A stretch of DNA of 64,000 bases from Oscillospiraceae bacterium. Lineage in GTDB: Bacteria; Bacillota; Clostridia; Saccharofermentanales; Saccharofermentanaceae. Both the position numbers and the translations under genes were made by a program. Positions 35,469-43,558 of this stretch are shown one piece after another; position 1 is the stretch's first letter; every line of letters starts with the position of its first letter. Where the stretch lies: contig CACZGS010000003.1 in the NCBI GenBank assembly GCA_902780785.1, positions 124,001 to 188,000 on the forward strand, in the 5' to 3' direction. The notes under the pieces are model-generated. The model was given only the letters and a program-made list of their open reading frames with translations. It did not search any database and was not told the DNA's origin.

Positions 35469-35533
35469 TTTTGATCAACCCTTGTTCCCTTATGAAACCT
35501 GCATACGGCAGGCAACAATAAACCACCAAATTG

Positions 35534-35539
35534 ATTATA
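35534..35539 (-). promoter_or_regulatory. -10 box for the zinc-ribbon paralog pair
   Basis: The minus strand has TATAAT about 65 bp upstream of the ATG at 35468. The surrounding 128-bp interval is AT-rich and no -35 box stands out. Confidence 0.4.
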
Positions 35540-35596
35540 CAAATTTTTAAATCAAAGTGGTATATTTCAGGATTCAAAAACGGCCTGATATAAGGA

Positions 35597-36061
35597 CTAT
35601 TTCTTCAACCGGTTGAGCGCTTCCTGCATCTTCTTGTTCTCGGCTTTCTCTTCCAGTCTCATGATGAATGCGCTCATTACCGAGCATACAGAGAACGACA
35701 CTATGAATCCGATCCATGCAGCGGGATCGTTCAAAGGAAACCATCCGAAGCATACTGCAAAGATGATGATCGCGATCATGAGGGTCATGAAGAACAGGAT
35801 ATGCCTTACGATCAGAGGCATGTTCTTTATCAGAAGATCGGTCAGGAAGATGTTCTGTGCGATCGTTGTGATAACACCCATCAGGAACAGCTGGAGCAGC
35901 ATTGCTGACGAGAGACCCTTTGAACCCAGAGCGAATAACGTCGATACGCTGCCGGCCTGATCACCGATAAAGAAGTTGATCGCAATAAAGATCAATATAA
36001 CTATTCCGTAGCAGGTAAAGAGTTCTTTTATATATTCGAAAACACTTTTTCTTTCTTCCAT
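35597..36061 (-). CDS. DUF3021-family membrane protein
   Basis: The protein has 154 residues with four membrane segments and a charged C-terminal tail (EEKAENKKMQEALNRLKK). The paired helices and position directly after a LytTR DNA-binding protein (sharing one base, TAATG) are typical of DUF3021 proteins, which are thought to hold the LytTR regulator at the membrane and restrain it. It is the last gene of an operon with an ABC ATPase and permease. It probably modulates that transporter's expression. Confidence 0.85.
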   Translation of the reverse strand: MEERKSVFEYIKELFTCYGIVILIFIAINFFIGDQAGSVSTLFALGSKGLSSAMLLQLFLMGVITTIAQNIFLTDLLIKNMPLIVRHILFFMTLMIAIIIFAVCFGWFPLNDPAAWIGFIVSFSVCSVMSAFIMRLEEKAENKKMQEALNRLKK

Positions 36062-36504
36062 TATCTTAACCCCAACTTTCTTCTGAGTTCATCAGAATAC
36101 ATGCGCGAAACGACTATCTGTTCGCCGTTCTGCAGAGTGATCCTGATCTTGCGGTTAACGTCAGTCCTAAGGCTCTTGATCTTTCTTAAGTTCACGAGAC
36201 TTTGCTTGCTGATCCTTAAGAAATCACGCTCTGCAAGCTGCTCTTCAAGTTCATAAAGCTTTAATTCTGATTCGTAAGTATCGGCATTTGTGTATACGAA
36301 GGTCTTCCTGTCCACTGCTTCCACATAGAGGATCTTGTCCGTCTCCAGGAGATATGTCTCATTATCGCGGCGAACTGCGATCTGCATGTCGATCATGCGC
36401 ATCATCGCAACGATCCTCTCGATATCGTTGTTCAGATGCGGCGCGCGGATAATGACTTCGGTGTCATCGTATTTGCCGTCAATGTCCAGATTGATCTTCA
36501 TCAT
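36061..36504 (-). CDS. LytTR-type DNA-binding regulator
   Basis: The protein has 147 residues. The N-terminal half is a short partner or receiver-less region, and the C-terminal LytTR domain (about 50-147) has TDKILYVEAVDRKTFVYT, FLRISKQSLVNLRKI and SLRTDVNRKIRITLQNGE. It has no receiver domain, so control likely comes through the DUF3021 partner. It starts within the permease stop (ATGATG, two possible Met). Its probable binding site, two GGCAACTC copies 21 bp apart, lies upstream of the first gene of the operon (38116-38144), so the operon is likely autoregulated. Confidence 0.92.
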   Translation of the reverse strand: MMKINLDIDGKYDDTEVIIRAPHLNNDIERIVAMMRMIDMQIAVRRDNETYLLETDKILYVEAVDRKTFVYTNADTYESELKLYELEEQLAERDFLRISKQSLVNLRKIKSLRTDVNRKIRITLQNGEQIVVSRMYSDELRRKLGLR

Positions 36505-37187
36505 TCAAGTCCTTTTCGCTTGAAAGCCACAAAGAAGAGCGCTATTGCGAGCACGGCATTTACCGTAAGTATCAATATGCTCTCCGGCTTTATTCCTTCG
36601 AAAGACATTTGGTTCATCAGGACGCGCAGCTGCTGCGTATAAAAGATCCTGGCGACCTTTTCTATTTTATCATTGAACATCGCGAGCATGGGCGAAAACG
36701 AGAAAACCAGCATTACAGGCACAAAGAGCGATGTTGCAGTCATCTGGTTCGATGAGAAGATACCGATGCATGCGCCCAGTGCAATAGAGATCACAAAGCC
36801 TGCAGCCATAACTCCGAGATAGAACGGAACATCTGCAGCCGGAAGGCCTGTTGCCATAATGCCCGCACCTGCCATGCAGAGTATCCAGACATAGGTGCCG
36901 ACACCAAGAAGGTATTCCCACGGCTTTACATTAGCCATCATTAAAACGCGCAGAGTGTTCTTCTCCTTTTCTTCCGAGATTATTGCCGCAGCCGATGTCA
37001 GCGGTGCCATTCCCATATACATGACCGAGAAGAGCTTCGTGAAGAACAGTTCCGGCATGTCAGGAAGTGATATCGCATTCTCCATTACGAGAGTCATTAA
37101 CGGAAACATTATAAATTGGATAAGAACAGTCTTGTTCTTCAATGTGTCTTTCAATTGCTTCTTGATTATCACCAAAACATTACGCAT
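36501..37187 (-). CDS. ABC-2-type permease of the LytTR-controlled exporter
   Basis: The protein has 228 residues and six membrane segments. MRNVLVIIKKQLKDTLKNKT is the cytoplasmic start, and ISEEKEKNTLRVLMMANVKP is the conserved element after TM2 of ABC-2 permeases. I start at 37187 because GAGGAG lies 7 bp upstream; a longer in-frame start at 37211 would overlap the ATPase by 32 bp. The 8-bp overlap with the ATPase stop indicates coupling. The substrate is unknown; drug or lipid export is possible. Confidence 0.88.
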   Translation of the reverse strand: MRNVLVIIKKQLKDTLKNKTVLIQFIMFPLMTLVMENAISLPDMPELFFTKLFSVMYMGMAPLTSAAAIISEEKEKNTLRVLMMANVKPWEYLLGVGTYVWILCMAGAGIMATGLPAADVPFYLGVMAAGFVISIALGACIGIFSSNQMTATSLFVPVMLVFSFSPMLAMFNDKIEKVARIFYTQQLRVLMNQMSFEGIKPESILILTVNAVLAIALFFVAFKRKGLE

Positions 37188-38043
37188 ATCTGATCTCCTC
37201 TTCCGCTTCAAGTTTTCTTCCGGTCAGTTCAATGAACACCGTCTCCAATGTAGGTTCGGATGAATGTATCGTCTCGACCTTTCCCTGCTCAATAAGGCTG
37301 CTGATCTTTTCTGCAGATTCCGCACCATGCACAAGAGATATATCCTCACCTGTTTTGAGATGGATGTTGATCGTCTTCTGATGGTTATATCTTCTGCAGA
37401 TCTCAGACGGCGCGCCTCGGTCAACGATCTTTCCCTCATTTAAAAGTGCGACCTCATCACAGAGCACCGCCGCTTCTTCCATGTTGTGCGTCGTAAGGAA
37501 GACAGTACAGCCGGAATCCCTGCGGTCAAGAATGAGTTTATGGATATACTTCATCGTCATGGGGTCGAGACCGCTCGTAGGTTCATCAAGAAATAAGATC
37601 TTAGGACGGACCATGAAGACTCTTGCGAGCTGAAGTCTCGCGCGCATGCCTTTGGACAGCTTCATCGCGGGCTTTTTCGCGCTATCTGCAAGACCTGTTT
37701 CCTTAAGCGCCTTGCCGATCTCTGAATAAGGAACGCCGTAGATATCTGCAAATATCTTAAGGTTGTCCGTGCAGGATAACCTGTCATAAACGCCGTGATC
37801 ATCCATCATGATGCCGATCTTCTTTTTGTCGTCACCTGTAAGTTCATTTACGGGTTTTGCGAAAACCCTGACTTCCCCTGAATCGAACCCGAGCTGTCCC
37901 GTGATTATCCTGATGAGCGTTGTCTTGCCTGCGCCTGAAGGTCCCAGCAATCCGAAGATCTTACCGGGCTTGATATCCAGATCGATCCCTGAGAGGACCT
38001 CTTTGTCTGTAAAACTCTTGCATATTCCTTTTGCACTGATCAT
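37180..38043 (-). CDS. ABC transporter ATP-binding protein of the LytTR-controlled exporter
   Basis: The protein has 287 residues. Walker A is GPSGAGKTTLIR, the signature is LSKGMRARLQLAR, and Walker B is ILFLDEPTSGLDP, followed by the switch His in LTTHNMEEA. Bacterial DrrA/CcmA-like exporters have this shape. AAGGAG lies 7 bp before the ATG. It is the first gene of the operon ATPase-permease-LytTR-DUF3021, whose promoter region contains the LytTR-type repeat. Confidence 0.93.
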   Translation of the reverse strand: MISAKGICKSFTDKEVLSGIDLDIKPGKIFGLLGPSGAGKTTLIRIITGQLGFDSGEVRVFAKPVNELTGDDKKKIGIMMDDHGVYDRLSCTDNLKIFADIYGVPYSEIGKALKETGLADSAKKPAMKLSKGMRARLQLARVFMVRPKILFLDEPTSGLDPMTMKYIHKLILDRRDSGCTVFLTTHNMEEAAVLCDEVALLNEGKIVDRGAPSEICRRYNHQKTINIHLKTGEDISLVHGAESAEKISSLIEQGKVETIHSSEPTLETVFIELTGRKLEAEEEIRYA

Positions 38044-38115
38044 GTCAAAACTCCTTTGTTCTTTGCTGGCACAAAACTAACAAAGTCCATAGGAGCATTC
38101 AACGGAGCGTTACGC

Positions 38116-38144
38116 GAGTTGCCGTTTAAGATACATGAGTTGCC
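38116..38144 (-). promoter_or_regulatory. LytTR-type direct-repeat binding site
   Basis: On the minus strand GGCAACTC occurs twice (38144-38137 and 38123-38116), exactly 21 bp apart, the spacing known for LytTR regulators (two half-sites two helical turns apart). A weak TTGAAT/TAGTTT promoter follows just downstream, then the ATPase gene. Confidence 0.7.
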
Positions 38145-38156
38145 AAAAAGATGAGA

Positions 38157-38687
38157 TCAGAGATAATCCCTTATCACGTCATCGGTCCAGACATGGACTT
38201 CGATATAACGTTCAGGGCCCTGCCTTCCGTCATTGTTCCAATCCTGCGGAAGACCGTACTTCCCGATCACTTCAAGGATCTCATCGTAGGTGTAGAGCTT
38301 TTCCCTGTATTCCTTACCGTCCTTGTAATTAAATGTCGGCATTGAGTCGCCGTAAGTAAAAGACAGTTTGGACTTATCGAACTTATCTGCAGGGATCATG
38401 ATATAGTCGCCCTGCTCAAACCAGGTGTTGAGCCACGGGCTGAATTCAACGACCATATAGTGCGGTGAATCGATATCCATCACGCCGCCCTTCGCTTTAA
38501 ATTCACGGCGGAGAATGGCTTCGGTATTGCGTCTTTTAGTGATGTACGAATCGTCTCTCTGAGCGCCGAAGGAACCCGGGTACTCAAGCTTGTTCTTCTC
38601 GAGAACTTCGCGTGCTTCTTCGGGAGAGATGGCTGTCAGGCTCTTAAAGGGTCCGGTGCGTTTGTCGAAATAATGATAAAGGTCCAT
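38157..38687 (-). CDS. Hypothetical protein, DUF-type fold unknown
   Basis: The protein has 176 residues and is soluble. MDLYHYFDKRTGPFKSLTAIS opens the protein (I start at 38687; a longer in-frame start at 38789 would overlap the upstream gene's coding region). A mixed alpha/beta pattern follows (DSPHYMVVEFSPWLNTWF, GDYIMIPADKFDKSKLSFTYGDSMPTF, then YTYDEILEVIGKYGLPQ). No enzyme motif is seen. It begins 8 bp after the stop of the zinc-ribbon/SPFH-like gene and is co-transcribed with it. Confidence 0.6.
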   Translation of the reverse strand: MDLYHYFDKRTGPFKSLTAISPEEAREVLEKNKLEYPGSFGAQRDDSYITKRRNTEAILRREFKAKGGVMDIDSPHYMVVEFSPWLNTWFEQGDYIMIPADKFDKSKLSFTYGDSMPTFNYKDGKEYREKLYTYDEILEVIGKYGLPQDWNNDGRQGPERYIEVHVWTDDVIRDYL

Positions 38688-38695
38688 ATCTATAC

Positions 38696-39628
38696 TCAGG
38701 GCTTCGGTTTTCCGCAGTTGGCACAGAACTTTCCGGCGTTGGTGCTTCCGCATTTGCATGTCCATCCGGAAGGCTTGGGCGTGCCGCATTCAGAGCAGAA
38801 CCTGCCCTTATTTACCGCATTACAGTTAGGGCAGCACCAATCTTTTGGAGCCCCGGTCTCAACAGGTGCGGATCTTTTGTCTTCCATCATCTTTGCAAAC
38901 CCGGCAAAGCCCATAAAACCGTTATCTGTCTTCTCGTATGAGGTCGGACCGAATCTTTGCTGCTCGGCGCTGAAAGAGACCTGGACATCATGTTCAGGCA
39001 TGACAAACATTATCTTTGCCCTTCCGCAGTCATCGCGCTTGACCTCATAGCCTTCTGCGGTGCAGAAGAATTCATATGCGGTATCAGTCATTACATTATC
39101 AAAGGAAACAACTACGTTATCACCCGGTGAATAATATGTAAAATCTGATGTAAAACCCAGCATTCCCTTTGGGTAATTGACTTTGTACTTGCCTGCTGCC
39201 CTCATGGGCCCGTCAAGGTGATCTCCGACTTCATCCGTTATCAGGGCGCCGCAAAGGTCTTCCATTTTCATTGCGCGTTCATATATTTCCCTGGAATCAC
39301 CTGTAAGCGCAAACTGCCTTACTTGAGTACTGGCTGTAATTCCCATCAAAGAGAGTTCCTGATCGAACTTCTCAGCGATCTGCTGCTTATCGCTTTTCAT
39401 TACAGATCTGTTCTCAGGCAGCGAATCAAGGCACTTCTGCATAAGCTTCGTGCAGTTATCTTTAATAGCGAACTCGACATCGGAGTCAGAGTTATATTTC
39501 TCTTTGTCGTAATCAGTTACTATGCTGATACATCCGACCATTGCTTCAAGGTCGATATCCGTGAATCTATATGTCTCGTCAGCTTCTCTGAAATGGACAG
39601 GTTCTTTGGTGCCTGATACTACTTTCAT
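38696..39628 (-). CDS. SPFH-like protein with two C-terminal zinc ribbons
   Basis: The protein has 310 residues. The first 110 residues resemble the SPFH/Band7 core: KFDQELSLMGITASTQVRQFAL is close to the FDxELxxxGI...F block of bacterial virion-core/SPFH proteins. The middle (about 140-240) is beta-rich. The last 55 residues carry two zinc ribbons (CPNCN..FCSECGTPK and CKCGS..FCANCGKPK). No membrane helix is seen. It is part of a run of minus-strand genes: hybrid kinase, DUF6472 protein, this gene, hypothetical. The ribbon architecture recalls the other ribbon proteins in the window. SPFH similarity is moderate and needs a profile search. Confidence 0.65.
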   Translation of the reverse strand: MKVVSGTKEPVHFREADETYRFTDIDLEAMVGCISIVTDYDKEKYNSDSDVEFAIKDNCTKLMQKCLDSLPENRSVMKSDKQQIAEKFDQELSLMGITASTQVRQFALTGDSREIYERAMKMEDLCGALITDEVGDHLDGPMRAAGKYKVNYPKGMLGFTSDFTYYSPGDNVVVSFDNVMTDTAYEFFCTAEGYEVKRDDCGRAKIMFVMPEHDVQVSFSAEQQRFGPTSYEKTDNGFMGFAGFAKMMEDKRSAPVETGAPKDWCCPNCNAVNKGRFCSECGTPKPSGWTCKCGSTNAGKFCANCGKPKP

Positions 39629-39640
39629 TACGTTTCTTCC

Positions 39641-39814
39641 TTACATCTGATGTCTGACGGTCTTATATTCGTCTCCGTCTTTATAGAAAGGGCATTCTTT
39701 GCTCCTGCTCTGCGAAAATCTGATCACTTCATCTTCATCAAGATTAAGATCGCAAAGAGCCTCACCCGTAGTCTCGTCTATATATGCGTACTGACATGTC
39801 TCACAGCTTGCCAT
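39641..39814 (-). CDS. Small DUF6472-type Cys protein (57 aa)
   Basis: The protein has 57 residues. MASCETCQYAYIDE, LCDLNLDEDEVIRF and KECPFYKDGDEYKTVRHQM match the compact four-Cys family common in Clostridia (C4, C7, C21, C41 as likely metal ligands). AGGAG lies 5 bp before the ATG, overlapping the stop of the upstream hybrid kinase gene, so it is coupled. The function is unknown; a small zinc or iron-sulfur protein is plausible. Confidence 0.8.
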   Translation of the reverse strand: MASCETCQYAYIDETTGEALCDLNLDEDEVIRFSQSRSKECPFYKDGDEYKTVRHQM

Positions 39815-39816
39815 AA

Positions 39817-42228
39817 TTACTCCTCATTGTTATCGCTCGGCAGGAATTCCATTACATCGTCGCTGGGCGAGAATTCCGTTACTCCGTCGTCTTCAGAATT
39901 CAATTCAGTCTTTGGTATTACCGAACGGATAACTGCAGTAACTACTTCATATTCTTCCATCAGCAGATCGTGCTCTGTCTTTATCGTTCCGCTGTCAACG
40001 GCATTTGCGGCAGCTTCGAGCTTTGCCGCACGCATTGAGAGAGCCGATGCGCCGATCATCTTTGAAGAACTCTTAAGGGCATGAACATAAATGGAATAAT
40101 CATGCCAGTTCTCTGTCTCGTAGCTCTTTTGCAGGTTGTGGGTCTTTTCGAGCTCTCCGTATGCATATTCTGCAAGGAGCGAACGGTACAAAGCCTCATC
40201 ATCCTGACAGTACTTAAGGCCGGCCTTAGGCTCGATACCGACAGAACGCAGGATCGTAAATGCGTCCTCTGAAGTACCCTCTTCGATCGTCGTCATTTTA
40301 GGCTCGTCCTTAACCTTTTCGACCTTTTCAGCAGGCAGATACTTCATGATCATCTTCTCAAGCGCATAGTTGTCGATAGGCTTGGTAAGATAATCGGAAA
40401 AGCCCTCTGCAAGATATCTTTCTTTCGCGCCGATTACGGCATCTGCAGTAAGACAGATCACCGGAACATCGCGGCTTAAGCTGTTCTCATCATCACGGAT
40501 CTTGTGGAACGCTTCGGTTCCGTCCATCTCAGGCATGCGCTGGTCCATGAATATGATGTCATATCTGGTCTTAGCGGCCTTAGAGACGGCATCCGCGCCC
40601 GATATGGCTGTATCTATCTTCATCTTGGTATTCTTCAGGAGATTGACTGCAACCGTGAGGTTGATCCTCGTGTCATCAACGATGAGGATGTTCGCATCAG
40701 GCGCCCTGAAAGACTCCTTATACGGCCTGTCACCCGGCAGATGCTCCTTAAGGCGTGCCTGGAAATCACCGATAGGCTCTTCCCCTGCAACAGTCTGCGG
40801 GATCGTGACGGTAAAGATCGAACCCTTGCCGTATTCACTCTCGACTTCGATGGTACCGTTCATTAGATCGATAAGGCTCTTGGTGATCGCAAGGCCGAGA
40901 CCAGTACCTTCAATCGTGTTGTTGCGCTCCATCTCAAGGCGCTCGAACTTGTTGAAAAGGACTTCCCTGTCTTCAGGCTTAATACCGATACCCGTATCCC
41001 AGACGGTGATAACAAGATTGATCTTGCCTTCTTCATCAGCCTTCTTGCCGCGGATCTTAAGGCTTACCGAGCCCTTATCCGTGAACTTGACGGCGTTATT
41101 TAAAAGGTTAGTGAAGATCTGACGGATTCTTACCTCGTCACCTGACAGTTCATCAGGGATCGCGGGATCGACTTCAACAGTAAACTTAAGGCCCTTATCC
41201 TGCGCCTTAAAGAGGATCATGTTATTGATATCGTTGATAAGAGAGCTCAGCTGGTAAGGCGCTTCAAGAAGGTCCATGCGTCCTGCCTCGATCTTGGAGA
41301 AATCCAGGATATCGTTAACTATCGCAAGGAGATTATGGCCTGCCTTCTTAACATCGCCTGCGTAAACGCTGATGTTCTCCAGCGAATCCTTTACGAGAAG
41401 CGGATCGCTTGCTGCAAGGTCCATTGCCCTGTGGTTCTCACGGATAATCATCTCGTTCATGCCGAGAACTGCATTGATAGGCGTTCTGATCTCATGGGAC
41501 ATGTTGGCAAGGAAGTCGCTCTTGGCATTATTTGCGCTCTCTGCCCTTACCTTCTCAGCGAAAAGCTCGCCCTGCGCCTTAACATAAGGTCTTACCGTAA
41601 GCAGTGCCAAGACAGCGCCTACCAAAAGCGAGATAACAAGGATTATGAGATAGCCTATAACGGTCGATCTGGTCTGTGCTGAAAGCTGGTCTTCAAACCA
41701 ACTGACAGAGAAGTCTACTGCTACGATGCCTGACACATTGCCCCGGGCATCGAAAACCGGGCTGTATGCACTGTAGAACTCTCCCCACTTATCCGTATAC
41801 GGGGTCTCATCCACTGCGGCCCTTCCCTTAGCGGCGCTTGCAAGCGCAACGGTATATTCGACACTGTCACCGTAACTTGCAGGATCATCAAGGTCCAGAT
41901 CCATCGTGAAGATAAAGTTATCGGGACTTGCTTCCTTGATGCAGTAAACATATTCGAGCTCTACGTTGTCTCTGAAGACGGCAAGAGTTTCATAGATCTT
42001 GTTGTAGTTGTCGTCGCCAACGGCATCTTCGGTAAGATACTTCATGTCTTCGCCGCTGACAGAGCCTGCCGCACAATTGGCGATATCGAGCATACGCTGC
42101 TGGATGGCCTTACGGATACCGACTCTGGACCTGTAGATCGAGACTGCGCAGAAAAGGATGCTGGAGATGAGCAGGATGCACTCTACCATAAGGATGATCT
42201 TCGTAGACAAACTGTTCTTGGATAACAC
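39817..42228 (-). CDS. Hybrid sensor histidine kinase (Cache-like sensor, HisKA, HATPase, receiver, HPt)
   Basis: The protein has 803 residues. TM1 (about 10-31) and TM2 (about 190-212) flank an extracytoplasmic dCache-like sensor (about 40-180). HisKA has His245 in NMSHEIRTP, HATPase_c follows with GTGLGLAITKSL, a receiver carries Asp562 in IIFMDQRMPEMDG, and a C-terminal HPt has His716 in IYVHALKSSSK. A full internal phosphorelay is therefore encoded in one protein with no dedicated response regulator beside it. The start is GTG with GGGAG 6-7 bp upstream. It leads the run with DUF6472 and the SPFH-like gene. The input ligand is unknown. Confidence 0.93.
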   Translation of the reverse strand: MLSKNSLSTKIILMVECILLISSILFCAVSIYRSRVGIRKAIQQRMLDIANCAAGSVSGEDMKYLTEDAVGDDNYNKIYETLAVFRDNVELEYVYCIKEASPDNFIFTMDLDLDDPASYGDSVEYTVALASAAKGRAAVDETPYTDKWGEFYSAYSPVFDARGNVSGIVAVDFSVSWFEDQLSAQTRSTVIGYLIILVISLLVGAVLALLTVRPYVKAQGELFAEKVRAESANNAKSDFLANMSHEIRTPINAVLGMNEMIIRENHRAMDLAASDPLLVKDSLENISVYAGDVKKAGHNLLAIVNDILDFSKIEAGRMDLLEAPYQLSSLINDINNMILFKAQDKGLKFTVEVDPAIPDELSGDEVRIRQIFTNLLNNAVKFTDKGSVSLKIRGKKADEEGKINLVITVWDTGIGIKPEDREVLFNKFERLEMERNNTIEGTGLGLAITKSLIDLMNGTIEVESEYGKGSIFTVTIPQTVAGEEPIGDFQARLKEHLPGDRPYKESFRAPDANILIVDDTRINLTVAVNLLKNTKMKIDTAISGADAVSKAAKTRYDIIFMDQRMPEMDGTEAFHKIRDDENSLSRDVPVICLTADAVIGAKERYLAEGFSDYLTKPIDNYALEKMIMKYLPAEKVEKVKDEPKMTTIEEGTSEDAFTILRSVGIEPKAGLKYCQDDEALYRSLLAEYAYGELEKTHNLQKSYETENWHDYSIYVHALKSSSKMIGASALSMRAAKLEAAANAVDSGTIKTEHDLLMEEYEVVTAVIRSVIPKTELNSEDDGVTEFSPSDDVMEFLPSDNNEE

Positions 42229-42294
42229 GAAGTGCTCCCTCCTATCCTGCTTTTCTATATTTATAAATTATATTATCAAGGCATAATGCAATCA

Positions 42295-42327
42295 ATAAAA
42301 AAGAGGTCATCCCCTAAGGATGACCTC
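42295..42327 (-). terminator. Intrinsic terminator of the ferredoxin gene
   Basis: The minus strand has GAGGTCATCC, a short loop and GGATGACCTC, followed by TTTTTT. A 10-bp perfect stem. Confidence 0.9.
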
Positions 42328-42357
42328 CGTAATCTGCTTATCGATTATTACTTACGA

Positions 42358-42528
42358 TTAGCCTTCAGCGATAGCGCCTGTAGGGCAGGAAGCTTCGCAA
42401 GCACCGCAGGATACGCAAACATCAGGATCGATGTTGTACTGTGTATCGCCCTGAGAAATAGCTCCAACGGGGCAACCATCAGCGCAAGTACCGCAAGATA
42501 CGCAAGCGTCAGAAATTACATATGCCAT
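42358..42528 (-). CDS. 2[4Fe-4S] ferredoxin (56 aa)
   Basis: The protein has 56 residues. Two CxxCxxCxxxCP clusters are visible: CVSCGTCADGCPVGAI and CVSCGACEASCPTGAI. This is the classic clostridial-type electron carrier for pyruvate:ferredoxin oxidoreductase and hydrogenase. AGGAGG lies 9 bp before the ATG at 42528 and a strong terminator follows, so it is a single-gene unit. High expression is likely given the strong ribosome binding site. Confidence 0.96.
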   Translation of the reverse strand: MAYVISDACVSCGTCADGCPVGAISQGDTQYNIDPDVCVSCGACEASCPTGAIAEG

Positions 42529-42595
42529 AAAAAATATCCTCCTATTCAGATAATGAGATGATTATTCCATAAAAAGCAGAATGCAACAAGTATAA

Positions 42596-42626
42596 GAAAG
42601 GGTGTTTGTCAAAAAACACCCTTTTC
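42596..42626 (-). terminator. Terminator-like hairpin after the PSP1 gene
   Basis: AAGGGTGTTT pairs with AAACACCCTT around a short loop, 40 bp past the PSP1 stop on the minus strand. The T tract is short, so strength is uncertain. Confidence 0.6.
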
Positions 42627-42667
42627 TGCCACTATTTATGACCTATAAATCGACATCAGTCGGAAAC

Positions 42668-43558
42668 TCAACCTTCGTCACCGTCCATATCGCTGTAAGC
42701 TCCGTTCATGTCGGGATAATCGTTAAAATCGCTCTTATTTGAGTTGTGCTTTACCATATCGCCGTTCAGATCCTCAAGATCAGCCCATGAGAACTTCTCT
42801 ATCTCCGTCTCGGTCTCAGATACGAACTTGATGCTCAATGTCTCCTCAATGTAGTTAACATCGGTAACCTGTCCCATTCCGCGGGGTGTCCTTACTCTGG
42901 CACCGGGCTCAGGGAGTCTTCTGTGGGCATCGTCATAAGCTTCCTTCTCGAACTGGAGGCAGCACATGAGTCTGCCGCAGGCACCGTTCAGCTTACCGGG
43001 GTTAAGGGATAAGCCCTGGGATCTTGCGAGCTTTAAGTTAACGGGCGCAAAGCGGTTCAGGAATGAGCAGCAGCAAAGCTCTCTTCCGCACATGCCGATA
43101 CCTCCGACGAGCTTAGCCTGGTCTCTTGAACCGATCTGACGGAGCTCGATCCTTGTACGGAATGTGTAAGCCAGATCCTTTACGAGTTCTCTGAAGTCTA
43201 CTCTGCCGTCAGCCGTGAAATAGAATGTCAGCTTCTTCATGTCGAAGGTATATTCACAGTCGACAAGGTTCATCTCGATGGATCTTGCAGCTATGAGTTC
43301 CTTGCACTTGAAGAAAGCTTCCTTCTCTCTTGCGCAGATGTCGTAATATTTCTCGAGTTCCTTCTCGCTTGCGATACGCTTGATGTAAGGGATCTCCTCA
43401 GCCGTATCCTCGGCATAAGGCTCCTGCGCGACAAATGCGATCTCTTCGCCTGTCTCTAATTCCACCATGACTGCGTCTCCCAACGCGAGCGAATAGCCGT
43501 CACAGCGGAATCTCAGCGTTACGCCGGCATCTCTGGTTCTTAAGTTAACGATCTTCAT
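42668..43558 (-). CDS. PSP1-domain (RicT/YaaT-like) stage 0 sporulation-type protein
   Basis: The protein has 296 residues. The PSP1 domain has ERKE-type helices and a Cys-rich core: GMCGRELCCCSFLNRFAPVN and GACGRLMCCLQFEKEAY. In Bacillus RicT/YaaT acts with RicA and RicF in RNA maturation and sporulation/biofilm control, with [4Fe-4S] clusters. An extra acidic C-terminal tail is present. The ATG overlaps the holB stop, giving the standard tmk-holB-yaaT order. Confidence 0.92.
   Translation of the reverse strand: MKIVNLRTRDAGVTLRFRCDGYSLALGDAVMVELETGEEIAFVAQEPYAEDTAEEIPYIKRIASEKELEKYYDICAREKEAFFKCKELIAARSIEMNLVDCEYTFDMKKLTFYFTADGRVDFRELVKDLAYTFRTRIELRQIGSRDQAKLVGGIGMCGRELCCCSFLNRFAPVNLKLARSQGLSLNPGKLNGACGRLMCCLQFEKEAYDDAHRRLPEPGARVRTPRGMGQVTDVNYIEETLSIKFVSETETEIEKFSWADLEDLNGDMVKHNSNKSDFNDYPDMNGAYSDMDGDEG

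Noticed and set aside
39650..40084. 144-residue open frame on the + strand
   Set aside because: It is antisense to the 57-residue DUF6472-type gene and the end of the hybrid kinase. The minus-strand products match known families and have ribosome binding sites.
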